From: Arthrobacter cupressi
GTDB lineage: Bacteria > Actinomycetota > Actinomycetes > Actinomycetales > Micrococcaceae
Assembly: GCF_900099975.1 (NCBI RefSeq)
Contig: NZ_FNEI01000002.1
Span: 1 to 64,000, forward strand
Direction of reading: 5' to 3'
DNA: 64,000 nt
This document shows positions 49,447 to 61,707 of the stretch, one piece after another (the stretch's first letter is position 1; each line of letters starts with the position of its first letter). The notes under the pieces were generated by a model. It was not told where the DNA came from. It saw nothing but the letters and a program-made list of their open reading frames with translations, and did not search any database. The position numbers were made by a program, and so were the translations under genes.

Positions 49447-50541
49447 ATGCCAGCCATCTTGACGTCCAGGTTCCTGTTCGGCCCCGGCCCGGGCAACGCC
49501 TACCCGGAAGCCATGGCCGCGCTGTCCCATCCGGTGATCGGCCACCTCGACCCCGTATTCATCGAGCGGCTGGACCGCACCTGCGCGGGCCTGCGGACGG
49601 TGTGGGGCACGGCGAACACCCGGACCCTGCCGCTGAGCGCAACAGGGTCCGGCGGCATGGAGGCAGCCTTCGTCAACACCGTCTCCGACGGCGACGTGGC
49701 CGTCGTCGCCGTCAACGGGCTGTTCGGTGAGCGCATGTGCGAGGTGGCCCGCCGCTGCGGTGCCACGGTGGTCCGTGTGGACCACGAATGGGGGCAGCCG
49801 GTCGACGCCGAACGGGTCCTCGCCGCACACCCGGCGCCCAAGGTGATCGCCGCCGTGCACGCGGAAACCTCCACGGGAGTCCTTTCGGACATTGCCACCC
49901 TCGGTGCGAACAAGGGCGACGCCCTTCTCATCGCCGACGCCGTGACCTCGATCGGCGGACTCGAATTGCTGGCCGACCAGTGGGGCATCGACGTCGGGTA
50001 CGCCGGAACCCAGAAGTGCCTGGGCGTGCCGCCGGGGCTGTCCCCGTTCACGGTGTCGGAGCGGGCCTTCGAACGCCGCATCCGCGATCCGCGCTCCTGG
50101 TACCTGGACATCGGCCTGCTCGGCGGGTACGCCGGGGCGGCCACCGGCAGCCGCACCTACCACCACACCGCCCCGGTCACCATGATCGCCGGGCTTGAAG
50201 CCGCGCTGGACCGGATCCTCGCCGAAGGGCTGGACGCGGTGCAGGCCCGCCACCGCGCCGCAGGCGCCGCCCTGCGGGCCGGGCTGCAGGAGCTGGGCCT
50301 GGAGCTGTTCGCCGCCGAAGGCAGCCGGCTGGACAGCCTCACCACGGTGAAAGTGCCCGACGGCGCGGACTCGGCCGCCGTGCGCGGGTACCTGTTGCGC
50401 AACTTCAGCATGGAGATCGGTGCCGGGGTCGGTGCGTTCAAGGACTCCGTCTGGCGGATCGGCACGATGGGCCCGAACGCCTCGCCGGCCGCCGTCACGC
50501 TGGTGCTGGGCGCGCTGGAGGAAGCGCTCGCAAAGGCCTGA
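49447..50541 (+). CDS. Class V aminotransferase (alanine/ureidoglycine-glyoxylate type)
   Basis: This 364-residue PLP enzyme moves an amino group onto glyoxylate. The PLP Lys is residue 190 in GTQKCLGVPPGLSP, with the preceding YAGTQK strand and the ADAVTSIGG motif containing the Asp that contacts the pyridine ring. It is divergent from uraD and shares its operator, so its likely role is in purine catabolism, for example as a PucG-like (S)-ureidoglycine-glyoxylate aminotransferase, although alanine-glyoxylate or serine-glyoxylate activity also fits. I choose ATG 49447 because it directly begins the LTSRFLFGPGPGNAYP strand. Confidence 0.85.
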   Translation: MPAILTSRFLFGPGPGNAYPEAMAALSHPVIGHLDPVFIERLDRTCAGLRTVWGTANTRTLPLSATGSGGMEAAFVNTVSDGDVAVVAVNGLFGERMCEVARRCGATVVRVDHEWGQPVDAERVLAAHPAPKVIAAVHAETSTGVLSDIATLGANKGDALLIADAVTSIGGLELLADQWGIDVGYAGTQKCLGVPPGLSPFTVSERAFERRIRDPRSWYLDIGLLGGYAGAATGSRTYHHTAPVTMIAGLEAALDRILAEGLDAVQARHRAAGAALRAGLQELGLELFAAEGSRLDSLTTVKVPDGADSAAVRGYLLRNFSMEIGAGVGAFKDSVWRIGTMGPNASPAAVTLVLGALEEALAKA

Positions 50542-50584
50542 GCCCCCTTGGCAGGGCTTGCTTGAGCGTCCCGGGCCCCGGTTG

Positions 50585-50836
50585 CTAGCGGTTGGGCGTC
50601 TCGTGGTTTCCCACGGCCTCGATCCAGTCGATGGCATCGTCGGAGAAGTGGTAGCCGCTGGAATCCGTCTCGCCGGACCACCAGGCCTCGGACGCGATGG
50701 AGCCGCCGACGTCCACGATTTCCCTGACGATGTGTGCCGGGACGGCGTCCCCGTTGTTGTCGATCAGCCACTGCTGCGTGGCCGGCGTCAGCCTCCGCCA
50801 CCACTGGGCCATCTCCAGGGGCTCCTCGAAGTTCAT
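50585..50836 (-). CDS. Small hypothetical protein
   Basis: This 83-residue, acidic protein (MNFEEPLEMAQWWRRLTPATQQWL...) has no signal or membrane segment and ends with DAIDWIEAVGNHETPNR. I do not recognise it. It converges on the aminotransferase gene from the right. The start ATG 50836 was chosen since the upstream frame enters the palindromic element copy B. Confidence 0.5.
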   Translation of the reverse strand: MNFEEPLEMAQWWRRLTPATQQWLIDNNGDAVPAHIVREIVDVGGSIASEAWWSGETDSSGYHFSDDAIDWIEAVGNHETPNR

Positions 50837-50889
50837 GGGCACAGTGTCCCACTCCGGGGCGGTCCGGGCGAGGGCTTCAGCCGTTCTGC

Positions 50890-50965
50890 GCCGGGGTCGC
50901 GGGAATGCTGCGGGGTCGCCGGAAAGTTCCGGCGACCCGGCAGGGCTCCCGCGATTTCGGCGGGG
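50890..50965. repeat. REP-like palindromic element, copy B
   Basis: It contains GGGGTCGCGGGAATGCTGC, GGGGTCGCCGGAA and TTCCGGCGACCCGGCAG, and continues CGCGATTTCGGCG. Copy A (706-800) is almost identical in its first half, in the same orientation. This 190-bp gap (50837-51027) carries no other feature. Confidence 0.75.
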
Positions 50966-51027
50966 CCTGCGGCCGGGTGCCCGTTGGATGCCCCCGCTCC
51001 TACTTGACCGGGGCAGCCGAACGACAC

Positions 51028-51633
51028 TTAGCGGGGAATCTCCTTCGGGTCGCACCCCGGGGAGTCTACGGGGACATGCAGCCGCACGTAGGCCGTGCCC
51101 TTTGACTCGACCCGCAGTTTGGCGCCGGCGGCGTCGCTGGTGCTGGCGACCGTCCAGCCGCCGGGCACCTTGTCGGTACCGCCGAAGGACTCGAAGCCGT
51201 GCTTTTCCAGGACCGGGTCTGCTGCGGCGAAGACTTTCCGGAACCCGTTCGAGGCCTCCACGATGTCCTTGTCGCTTTCCATTTCCGTCAGGACCAGGAC
51301 ACATGTGCCGTCGTTCCGGAGCCCCATCGTGGCGGGGGAGTGGACGGTCCAGCTGATGCCCGGCAGCTTCTTCTCCAGGGCGGTGACGACGTCGGCCCGG
51401 ACGGAATCGTACTTGGCGAAGCTTTCGGCGACGGGCGCGTGGCTCCCACCGGCCGGGGAGCCGCTGCCGGACGGCTGCGGCGTGCCGGCCGCAGTGCAGG
51501 CGGCCAGGGCCTGGGCTCCCAGCAGCGGAAGGGCTGCCGAGAGCACCAGGCGGTTCCGGCGTCGTGGACGGTTTTCGGGTGAACGGTTCTGCGGTGGTCG
51601 GTTCCCGGGCGCGCGGTTTCGTACACGGTTCAT
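51028..51633 (-). CDS. Putative secreted lipoprotein, partner-switch operon
   Basis: This 201-residue protein starts with a basic Arg/Asn/Pro-rich tail (RNRAPGNRPPQNRSPENRPRRRNR) before a hydrophobic segment ending in ALAAC, a lipobox-like site with Cys46. The mature part has a Pro/Ser/Gly-rich linker and a small globular domain (GISWTVHSPATMGLRNDGTC...VPVDSPGC). It is likely a membrane-anchored lipoprotein. It is the last gene of the SpoIIE-glycosyltransferase-STAS-RsbW operon, 10 nt after the RsbW-like gene, so it may act on the same surface process. Function unknown. Confidence 0.6.
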   Translation of the reverse strand: MNRVRNRAPGNRPPQNRSPENRPRRRNRLVLSAALPLLGAQALAACTAAGTPQPSGSGSPAGGSHAPVAESFAKYDSVRADVVTALEKKLPGISWTVHSPATMGLRNDGTCVLVLTEMESDKDIVEASNGFRKVFAAADPVLEKHGFESFGGTDKVPGGWTVASTSDAAGAKLRVESKGTAYVRLHVPVDSPGCDPKEIPR

Positions 51634-51643
51634 GGCGTTCCCG

Positions 51644-52081
51644 TCACTCCCCCTGCGCTGGCGTGGACTCCCTGGTGAGGATCCAGGTGTTGGTCCCGTG
51701 CTGGCGCTCGAAGGTCACCGTGGTCACCAGGGCCTCGATGAGGGCCAGGCCGCGGCCGGACTCGGCGTCTTCGGCGGGCATGTCGGCACGCATATCGTTG
51801 GCGAACGGTTCGCGGGCGTTGTGCGCGCTGACCCGGGCCACGAGGCACGCGGGACGGACGCTGATGTCGACGTCGAGCTCCACCGGTTTCTCCGCTACCG
51901 GCAGCGCGTGCTGGACGATGTTGGCGGCGGCTTCGATCACGGCGGTGGCGAAGGTCATCCGGTCCATCTCGGGGACGAACGAAGCGTCCTCCCACAGGGC
52001 GTCCATTTCGTCGTGGACGGCCTCGATCGCTTCATCGGTGGCGGGCCCGTGGTAGCCCCTGCGGGCGAGGATCTCAGTCAT
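51644..52081 (-). CDS. RsbW-like anti-sigma factor/serine kinase (GHKL ATPase)
   Basis: This 145-residue protein has the GHKL fold of partner-switching kinases. The N-box AVIEAAANIVQHA (E and N) and the G2 block ESGRGLALIEAL are clear; the G1 motif is degenerate (VSAHNARE, with no D-x-G). That may reduce ATPase activity. Such kinases phosphorylate the Ser of a STAS partner and sequester a target when that partner is phosphorylated. The start at 52081 overlaps the end of the STAS gene by 8 nt. Confidence 0.82.
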   Translation of the reverse strand: MTEILARRGYHGPATDEAIEAVHDEMDALWEDASFVPEMDRMTFATAVIEAAANIVQHALPVAEKPVELDVDISVRPACLVARVSAHNAREPFANDMRADMPAEDAESGRGLALIEALVTTVTFERQHGTNTWILTRESTPAQGE

Positions 52082-52406
52082 TGCCGAACGCTGCCTCGGC
52101 CGAGGGGTACGCGGTGAGCACCCGGTCCATGTTGGTCAGTTCCAGGACCATTTTGACCTGCGGCTGGACGCCGGAGATGCGTAGGTCCCCGCCGGCCTGG
52201 CGCGCTGCCTTGAGGCACCCGATGAGGGCGCCGAGGCCGGAGGAATCCATGAAGTCGGTTTCGGCCAGGTTGACCACCACCCGGCTGGAGCCGGAGGCCA
52301 CCACCTCGGCCACGACTTCCCGGAGCTTGGGGGCGGCCACCATGTTCAGGCGGCCCACGCCCTTCACCTCCGCGTAGCTGTCCTTGACCTCGTAGCTAAA
52401 CTGCAT
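52074..52406 (-). CDS. STAS domain anti-sigma factor antagonist (RsbV-like)
   Basis: This 110-residue STAS protein has the canonical phosphoacceptor motif FMDSSGLGALIGCLK with the Ser (DSSG) that the RsbW-like kinase would phosphorylate and the SpoIIE phosphatase would dephosphorylate. I chose ATG 52406, since GAGAGG lies 8 nt upstream, and it overlaps the glycosyltransferase stop codon region. Next, the RsbW-like gene overlaps it by 8 nt. The target released by the switch is not visible in this window. Confidence 0.9.
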   Translation of the reverse strand: MQFSYEVKDSYAEVKGVGRLNMVAAPKLREVVAEVVASGSSRVVVNLAETDFMDSSGLGALIGCLKAARQAGGDLRISGVQPQVKMVLELTNMDRVLTAYPSAEAAFGND

Positions 52407-54392
52407 CAGCATTCCTCTCTTCTGGACCTTCCGGGCCTACCGGGTTCTCCCCGGCTCCGGAACCTTCCGGGACGAATCCCTTGTACAAAACCGCTTTGAC
52501 CAGCACGCTCAGGACCACCAGGTCGAAGGCCACCCACGCCGTGTTAACCAAGGTACCGAGGGGCTCGGACAGTCCGACGAGGAGCCGGGTGATGCCGGCA
52601 ACCAGCGCCACTGCCAAGAGCACGGCCACGATGATCTGGGGACGGATCAGGCTCCACCCGGGCCCGCCGTCCTGCCGGGCCTTCGGGGTGACCGCGAAAC
52701 CGAGGGGACGGCCGAACCACACGTTGCGTGCCGCCGTCGTGCAGGACTTGATCCAGGTGGGGAACAACGCGAGGCTGTACTGCTGGCCGCGCCAGGTGGG
52801 GATGCCATGGCCGGCCACGAGGAACAGCAGCTGGTTCACCACCATGAACGGGATGAAGCGGACGAAGAACTCGAAGCTCAGGCTGCTCACGGGGAGGATG
52901 CCGAGCGTCAGGTAGATGATCGGCGCCGCGAAGTACACCACGGCTGCGAAGCCGCTCAAGTAGCTCCACATCGTGGAGAAGTACATGAGCCGCTGGCCCC
53001 AGGAGAGGCCGCGCTGGACCAGGGGGTTTTCGCGGAGCAGGACCTGCATGGTGCCCTGGGCCCAGCGGAGGCGCTGGGTGAGCATGGTCTTCAGGTCTTC
53101 GGGCGCCAGGCCGTTGGCCAGGATCTCGTGGTGGTAGACGCTCTTCCATCCGAGGGCGTGCAGTCGCATGGCCGTTGCCATGTCCTCGGTGACCGAAATG
53201 GTGGCCAGGGGCATGATGGGCTGGGCTTCGCCGGTGCGTTCGACCGAGATGGCCTCCAGGACGGCGTGCACGGACTCGAGCGCTCCGAGCGGGGACCATT
53301 CGCGGTCGGACATCCGGTCGACGGCGTCGCCCGCCACGGTGGTGACGCCGGACTCGCCCACGTGGGCCAGCTCCATGGCGGCGATCTCTTCGAGGTCGGC
53401 CTGCAGGGCGGAGAAATCCGCGGCCACGAGCGTGCGGACGGCGTCGTCCACCTTCCGGCGGACGCGGTAGGTGATCTCGCTCAGGGAGGCGCCGGATTCC
53501 AGTTCCTGCTGGGCAGAATTGGTGGCGGCCTCCACCTCGTCGAGCATCTGCCCAACCAGGGGGTTTTCGGCCTCGGCGGAGTGGCGTGCCTTCTTGATCG
53601 CCGTTGCGGAGGCGGCGAGGGCGCGGCGCACGCTCTGTTCGGTGGCCCTGACGTAACCCACCAGGCCCAGCTGCATGAGGCTTCCCGGCGCAGGATGGCG
53701 TTCGAACCGCAGAAGAAAGCGGCGTTCCAGCCGTCCTTGCCCTGCTGGATGGGTCCGTAGAACAGCGGAGCCTGGCTGCCCAGGGGATCGTCCGCGGGGA
53801 CGTTGATGAAGTACTGCGGGGTCTGGACCAGCGCCACCTTGTCATCGTTGAAGTAGCCCAGCGTCTTGTCCAGGATGTCCGGCTGCGGGATCTGGTCGGC
53901 GTCGAGGATCAGCAGGTACTCACCGAAGGTGAGCATCAGGGCGTTGTTCAGGTTGCCGGCCTTCGCGTGGCGCGGCATGTCCGGGGTCCAGTCCGCGCTG
54001 CGCGTCACGTAGCCGATGCCGTGCGCTTCGGCGAGCTCGCGCATCTCCGGCCGGTTGCCGTCGTCGAGGATCCAGGTGCTGTGCGGCCAGCGGATGTCCT
54101 TGGCCGCCAGCGCCGTGGTCAGCACCAGGTCGAGGGGTTCGTTGTAGGTGGTAATGAAGACGTCCACCGTGGCGTCCTCCGGGGCAGCGGGCGGCGGCTT
54201 GCGGATCTTGAGTTTCCACACCGTCAGGCCGAAGAGCATGACGTCGATGAGGCTGTACGTCTCGGCGATCACCAGCGGAACGGCGATCCACCAGGCTTCC
54301 CAGTTCAGCGATGCGAGCCAGCGCCATGCGACGTAGTTGACGCCGAGAATGACCGTGAGGACAACGATCAGACGGGTCCAGAAGCGTGTCAC
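52396..54392 (-). pseudogene. Cellulose-synthase-like glycosyltransferase 2, split by a one-base frameshift
   Basis: The N-terminal part (54392 to about 53690) reads MTRFWTRLIVV..., then the GT2 motifs DDGNRPEM and DADQ with FFCGSNAILRREA. The frame then breaks: GAAGCCTCATG should probably be GAAGCC-C-TCATG, giving E-A-L-M as in intact relatives. From 53676 the second frame continues MQLGLVGYVR..., with QRLRW (TQRLRWAQG) and several membrane helices. With one extra C near 53688 the gene would be a 665-residue GT2 with 6-8 transmembrane segments, and an unusual helical insert of about 90 residues (SATAIKKARHSAEAENPLVG to LEEIAAME). Either a true frameshift or a sequencing error. Likely product: a polysaccharide synthase for an exopolymer. 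Confidence 0.85.
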
Positions 54393-54424
54393 AATCCCCC
54401 CTCTTGTGCCTTGGTGCTTGTGCC

Positions 54425-55561
<1,137 letters not shown>

Positions 55562-55690
55562 AACACCATTAACTCCCGTCACAGGAGGTTTGTCACTTTT
55601 AGTCAAACCAAGTCGGGGCCTCTCGAAAAATGGGCTGGCATTGCACGGAGTTGATCCGTTCCGGCGGCTCCGGATTTAGGCCTGGCCTGC

Positions 55691-55785
55691 CCGGGGTCGC
55701 GGGAGCGCTGCGGGGTCGCTGGAGCGTTCCGGCGACCCCGCAGCTTTCCGGCGACCCCGCAGCTTTCCGGCGATTTCGGCGCGTC
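55691..55785. repeat. REP-like palindromic element, copy C
   Basis: GGGGTCGCGGGAGCGCTGC, GGGGTCGCTGGAGCG and two units of TTCCGGCGACCCCGCAGC follow in order, ending TTTCCGGCGATTTCGGCG. It shares units with copies A and B, in the same orientation. The intergenic segment 55562-55968 carries this element and the terminator below, and no other gene I can support. Confidence 0.75.
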
Positions 55786-55913
55786 ACGTGCGCCCCACCC
55801 AGCTACTCGCTCCGCGTACTGTCCATGCCTTCCCCCGGTTCCGGCCCACTCCGCGCCATCCTTCCACGGTTCCGCGGGCAGCTGCGATGGGCAGAACAGT
55901 CCAGGCAAACAAG

Positions 55914-55946
55914 AAGGAGTCCCTCCCGGGATGGGAGGGACTCCTT
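55914..55946 (-). terminator. Rho-independent terminator of bcp
   Basis: Arms AAGGAGTCCCTCCC (55914-55927) and GGGAGGGACTCCTT (55933-55946) pair perfectly, with the U-rich TTCTTGTTTG on the minus strand. It lies 23 bp beyond the bcp stop. Confidence 0.85.
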
Positions 55947-55968
55947 GATGCACTGAAACCGGGAAGGG

Positions 55969-56436
55969 CTAGAGGCCCAGCTCTTCCTTGAGCGCGGCGA
56001 CGTGGCCCTGGGCCTTCACCTGGTACTGGGTGAGGACAACGTTGCCGTCCCCGTTGACCACCACGGTGGAGCGGACCAGGCCGTCCACCACTTCGCCGTC
56101 CACCAGCTTCTCGCCCCAGGCACCGTAGGCCAGTGCCACGGCGTGGTTCTCGTCGGAGAGCAGCGGGAAAGTCAGCGAGAATTCATCGACGAAGCGGGCG
56201 ATCTTCTCCGGAGCGTCCGGGGAGATGCCCAGCACTTCGTAGCCGGAGCCCTGGAGGCTGGCCAGGCTGTCGCGGAAGTCGCAGGCTTCGGTGGTGCAGC
56301 CGGGGGTGGAGGCCTCCGGGTAGAAGTACACGATCACGTTGCGGCCGCGGAAATCTGAGAGCGAAACCTTCTGGCCGGTGGAGTCGAGCAGGGCGAAATC
56401 GGGGGCCTGGGTTCCGGCGAGGAGTTTCTGGGTCAT
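55969..56436 (-). CDS. bcp: Thioredoxin-dependent peroxiredoxin, Bcp/PrxQ type
   Basis: This 155-residue peroxiredoxin reduces peroxides in the cytosol. The peroxidatic Cys and its neighbour are in STPGCTTEACDFRDSL, where the Cys-x4-Cys spacing is characteristic of PrxQ with the second Cys as resolving residue. The start is ATG 56436, with AAGGA 9 nt upstream; the longer frame includes an unlikely leader. It ends in a strong terminator and is downstream of a winged-helix gene. Confidence 0.93.
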   Translation of the reverse strand: MTQKLLAGTQAPDFALLDSTGQKVSLSDFRGRNVIVYFYPEASTPGCTTEACDFRDSLASLQGSGYEVLGISPDAPEKIARFVDEFSLTFPLLSDENHAVALAYGAWGEKLVDGEVVDGLVRSTVVVNGDGNVVLTQYQVKAQGHVAALKEELGL

Positions 56437-56502
56437 GTTGTGATCCTTGACTGGTCGGGTAACCGCCGTGGCCGGCGATCTCTCATACAAATAACGGTCT
56501 GC

Positions 56503-57159
56503 CTAGATGCAGTATTCCGCCGGCCCGCGCACCGTGGACCCGGGTCCGGGCACGAATTGGTAGCCGCCTCCGCGTACTGTGGCGATGGCGTTGCGGGCTG
56601 AGCCCAGCTTGCGCCGGACGCGTCCAACATACACGTCGATCGAACGGAACGCCGCGCCGGGGCAGTCCAATGACTCAAGGAAGCGTTGCAATTCTTCACG
56701 CGGAATGGGACGCGAAAGGTTCTCCACGAGGTAGCGCAGGAGCTTGTGCTCCATGAACGTGAAGGTGACCGGGACGCCGTCGAGCAGGACGGTGTCCGCC
56801 GCCAGATCCACGGCCAGGTTGCTGCGCCGGGCGGACAGTGCGATCGGTTGGGCGACGACGCCGGAGGCGGCGCCGTGCCGCAGGTGCAGCTCGGCCTGGG
56901 GCGCCAAACGGCGGGCCCGGGCCAGCACGGCTTCGGCGGCCTTGGCCCAGATTTCGGGGTCGATCTCCTGGCCCTCGGCGGGCTCCACCCAGACGGCCAG
57001 GCCGCGGGCCTGGACCCCCGGAGCCAGGCCGGGACGCAGGCCCTGATGGGCGGCAGGGGACCCGGACCTGGCGCCGAGACCGGGACGCAGGCCCTGGTGG
57101 CCGGCGCGCAGGGCTTGGCGCGCGCCGGCCGGCGGAAGCGAATGGGCGTTGACGGCCAT
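56503..57159 (-). CDS. Winged-helix (OmpR-type) transcriptional regulator, last gene of the allantoin operon
   Basis: This 218-residue protein has an unusual N-terminal region with a repeated HQGLRPGL unit (DNA repeats of about 20 bp near 57028 and 57078), an uncharacterised middle (GLAVWVEPAEGQEIDPEIW), and a C-terminal trans_reg_C-type wHTH domain (VLLDGVPVTFTFMEHKLLRYLVENLSRPIPREELQRFLESLDC, RSIDVYVGRVRRKLG, TVRGGGYQFVPG). It has no receiver domain. It follows the allB stop by 10 nt and so is expressed with the glyoxylate genes. It may be their regulator, but the tandem operator upstream of hyi looks IclR-like, so its target is unclear. Confidence 0.7.
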   Translation of the reverse strand: MAVNAHSLPPAGARQALRAGHQGLRPGLGARSGSPAAHQGLRPGLAPGVQARGLAVWVEPAEGQEIDPEIWAKAAEAVLARARRLAPQAELHLRHGAASGVVAQPIALSARRSNLAVDLAADTVLLDGVPVTFTFMEHKLLRYLVENLSRPIPREELQRFLESLDCPGAAFRSIDVYVGRVRRKLGSARNAIATVRGGGYQFVPGPGSTVRGPAEYCI

Positions 57160-57169
57160 CGCGTCCGCC

Positions 57170-58510
57170 TTACACGCCGCCGCGGCGGATCAGCTTGCCG
57201 CCGGGGGTCTGGCCGTCCACCACCGAGCCCCGCAGGTAGGTCTTGCGGACGACGCCGGACAGCGCCTTGCCGTCGTACGGCGTGATGGGGTTCTTGTGCT
57301 TGAGCTTCTTGACGTCCACCACGAACGCTTCGTCCGCGGCGAACACGGCGAAGTCGGCGTCGTAGCCCAGGGCCAGCTGGCCCTTGTTGGACAGGCGGGC
57401 CAGGGCGGCCGGCTTGGCGGACATCCAGGACACCACCTGTTCGAGGGAGATGCCGCGGTGCCGTGCCTCGCTCCAGATCAGGGACAGGCCCAGCTGCAGG
57501 GAAGAGACGCCGCCCCACGCCACGGCGAAGTCGCCGTTCTCCAGGTCCTTGAGGTCCAGGGTGGACGGGGAGTGGTCCGAGACGATGCAGTCGATGGTGC
57601 CCTCTTCCAGGCCCTTCCACAGCAGCTCGCGGTTGGAGGCCTCGCGGATGGGCGGGCAGCACTTGTAGGCGGTGGCGCCGTCCGGGATTTCCTCGGCCAT
57701 CAGGGTGAGGTAGTGCGGGCAGGTCTCCACGGTGAGGTTCACGCCGTCGCGCTTGGCCGAGGCGATCATCGGCAGCGCGTCCGAGGAGGACAGGTGCAGG
57801 ATGTGGGCACGGGCGCCGGTCCAGCGGGCACGTTCGATGACCTCGGCGATCGCCTTGTTCTCGGCGCCGCGCGGGCGGGAGGCCAGGAAGGTGGCGTAGT
57901 GGTCGCCGCCCGGGTGCGGGGCGCGGTCGATCGCGTGGGAGTCCTCGGCGTGGACAATCATGAGCGAGTCGAAGGACTTCAGCTCACGCATGTCCTCTTC
58001 CATCTCGTCCGCGTCCAGGTGCGGGAACTCGTCCACGCCCGAGTGCAGCAGGAAGCACTTGAAACCGAACACGCCCTCGTCGTGCAGCGGGCGGAGGTCG
58101 GCCTTGTTGCCGGGGATCGCGCCGCCCCAGAATCCGACGTCCACGAACGCCTGGTCCTCGGCCACCTCGCGCTTGAGCTTGAGGCCGTCCACGTTGGTGG
58201 TGGGCGGGATGGAGTTCAGCGGCATGTCGATGATGGTGGTGACGCCGCCGGCTGCCGCGGCGCGGGTGGCAGAGGCGAAGCCTTCCCACTCGGTGCGGCC
58301 GGGCTCGTTGACGTGGACGTGGGTGTCCACGAGGCCCGGGATGAGGGTTTCGTCGTCGGCGAGGTCGATGATTTCGGCGCCGGCCAGGCCGTTGCCCAGC
58401 GGTTCGATGGCGGCGATCACGCCATTGCGGACGCCGACCTCGCGGGCGGCGATACCCGCGGTGGTGAGGATCCGCTTGCCGCGGATGACCAGGTCAAAGG
58501 TTTCAGACAT
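57170..58510 (-). CDS. allB: Allantoinase AllB
   Basis: This 446-residue amidohydrolase opens allantoin to allantoate. The metal ligands are His64 and His66 in [16 protein letters not shown], the carboxylated Lys151 in FGFKCFL, His187 in MIVHAEDS, and later His residues in RAHILHLSS and the Asp in VSDHSPS. Dihydropyrimidinase and dihydroorotase resemble it, but the [11 protein letters not shown] stretch and the position beside gcl support allantoinase. Its stop and the glycerate kinase gene overlap by 8 nt (glycerate kinase lies upstream). Confidence 0.93.
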   Translation of the reverse strand: MSETFDLVIRGKRILTTAGIAAREVGVRNGVIAAIEPLGNGLAGAEIIDLADDETLIPGLVDTHVHVNEPGRTEWEGFASATRAAAAGGVTTIIDMPLNSIPPTTNVDGLKLKREVAEDQAFVDVGFWGGAIPGNKADLRPLHDEGVFGFKCFLLHSGVDEFPHLDADEMEEDMRELKSFDSLMIVHAEDSHAIDRAPHPGGDHYATFLASRPRGAENKAIAEVIERARWTGARAHILHLSSSDALPMIASAKRDGVNLTVETCPHYLTLMAEEIPDGATAYKCCPPIREASNRELLWKGLEEGTIDCIVSDHSPSTLDLKDLENGDFAVAWGGVSSLQLGLSLIWSEARHRGISLEQVVSWMSAKPAALARLSNKGQLALGYDADFAVFAADEAFVVDVKKLKHKNPITPYDGKALSGVVRKTYLRGSVVDGQTPGGKLIRRGGV

Positions 58511-59687
58511 TGAGAGACTCCTTCGTGCGGGACCCGGCCGCCAGCTGTTCGCCGATGGTCCGTCCCAGCGTTTCGAGCAAGGTTCCTGCTTCCCTTATAC
58601 ATACTTCGACGTCGGATTCAAGACTGGTCAGGGGGAGGACCTGCCGGAATCCGGAGTCGTGTTGCTGCTCCTGGCTCAGGGTGGTCCGGCCGCAGACGGC
58701 CACCACGGGGACGCCCGCGGCTTCCGCTGCACGGGCCACGCCCATGGGGGTTTTGCCGAGCAGGCTTTGTTCGTCCAGGCTGCCTTCGCCGGTGATCACC
58801 AGGTCGGCGCCGGCCAGCTGTCCGGCGAGCCCGGTGAATCCGAGGACGACGTCGATCCCCGGCCGGCGTGCCGCGCCCAGGACCGCGATGGCGGCGTAGC
58901 CCACGCCGCCGGCCGCGCCCGCGCCCGGTGCCTCGGCGGCACGGGGAGCGCGGTCGCCGATTTCTTCGCCGAGGACTTCGACGAAGCGGGCCAGGGCGTC
59001 ATCCAGCGCGGTGACGTCGGCCGCCGTCGCGCCCTTCTGCGGACCGAACACCGCCGGGGCGCCGAGCGTGCCGAGGAGGGGATTGTCGACGTCGGACGCC
59101 AGCACGAATCGGCTGGCCTCCAGCCGGACGTCCAGGCCGGAGAAGTCGATCCGGTCCAGGCGCGCCAGGGCGCCGCCGCCGGGCGGCAGTTCGTTGCCGT
59201 CCGCGTCCAGCAGCACCGCGCCGAGGCCCTGGAGCAAGCCGGCGCCGCCGTCGGTGTTGGCGCTGCCGCCGACGCCGAGGATGATCTTCCGGCAGCCCAG
59301 GTCCAGGGCGGCGCGGATGAGTTCGCCGGTGCCGATGCTGTTGGCTTCCTTCGCCGTTTTGGTGTTCGGACCCTCCGGCAGGAGGGCCAGCCCGGAGGCC
59401 GCCGCCATTTCGATGACGGCCTGGTTGCCGCGGACCGCGAAGTTCGCCGTCACCGGTTCGCCGAGCGGTCCGGTGACTGTGGCGCTGCGGCGGGTGAAGC
59501 CGGAGCCGACGGCGGCATCGAGGGTTCCCTCGCCGCCGTCGGCCACTGGAATGAGCGTGGTCTCAAGCGCTTCCGCGGACCCGGCCGCGCGGGCGAAACC
59601 GGCCCGCAGGCCGGCGGCCAGGTGCCCGGCGACCTCCGGGGCGGACAGCGAGCCCTTGAACTTGTCCGGGGCGATGACCACGCGCAT
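58503..59687 (-). CDS. glxK: Glycerate kinase
   Basis: This 394-residue enzyme (glycerate kinase type 1, GlxK/GarK family) phosphorylates D-glycerate from tartronate semialdehyde reduction. The N-terminus [22 protein letters not shown]-like [21 protein letters not shown] and [16 protein letters not shown] are all conserved family blocks. It follows gcl by 28 bp and overlaps allB by 8 nt (ATGTCTGA), so it lies in the same operon. Confidence 0.92.
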   Translation of the reverse strand: MRVVIAPDKFKGSLSAPEVAGHLAAGLRAGFARAAGSAEALETTLIPVADGGEGTLDAAVGSGFTRRSATVTGPLGEPVTANFAVRGNQAVIEMAAASGLALLPEGPNTKTAKEANSIGTGELIRAALDLGCRKIILGVGGSANTDGGAGLLQGLGAVLLDADGNELPPGGGALARLDRIDFSGLDVRLEASRFVLASDVDNPLLGTLGAPAVFGPQKGATAADVTALDDALARFVEVLGEEIGDRAPRAAEAPGAGAAGGVGYAAIAVLGAARRPGIDVVLGFTGLAGQLAGADLVITGEGSLDEQSLLGKTPMGVARAAEAAGVPVVAVCGRTTLSQEQQHDSGFRQVLPLTSLESDVEVCIREAGTLLETLGRTIGEQLAAGSRTKESLNV

Positions 59688-59715
59688 TCCGTACCTCCTT
59701 GTACTTTGGTGCTGG

Positions 59716-61494
<1,779 letters not shown>

Positions 61495-61634
61495 GGTGTG
61501 CTCCTTGAAAGTCTGGGTTCGCCCCGCGTTTGGGGCTGTTTTTGGGTGTGTCGGGCTGAGCCGCCGTCGTTTGCGTACGACGGCGGCTGCCCGGGTTGTG
61601 CTTGTGGCGTCGCCTTAGCGGGGCTGCCGCTCCC

Positions 61635-61695
61635 GTTGAGTGCTCACTTGTGGTGGGTTTTCCCGCGGAATTCCCGCCACTAGTGAGCACTCAAC
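61635..61695. repeat. 61-nt hairpin between glxR and gcl
   Basis: Arms GTTGAGTGCTCACT (61635-61648) and AGTGAGCACTCAAC (61682-61695) pair perfectly. Inside, GTGGTGGG (61650-61657) pairs with CCCGCCAC (61673-61680) with one wobble. The stem is about 22 bp in a 213-bp gap inside one operon. It is either a repeat element, an mRNA-processing site or a partial terminator. Confidence 0.6.
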
Positions 61696-61707
61696 CTCGG
61701 GGCTGGC

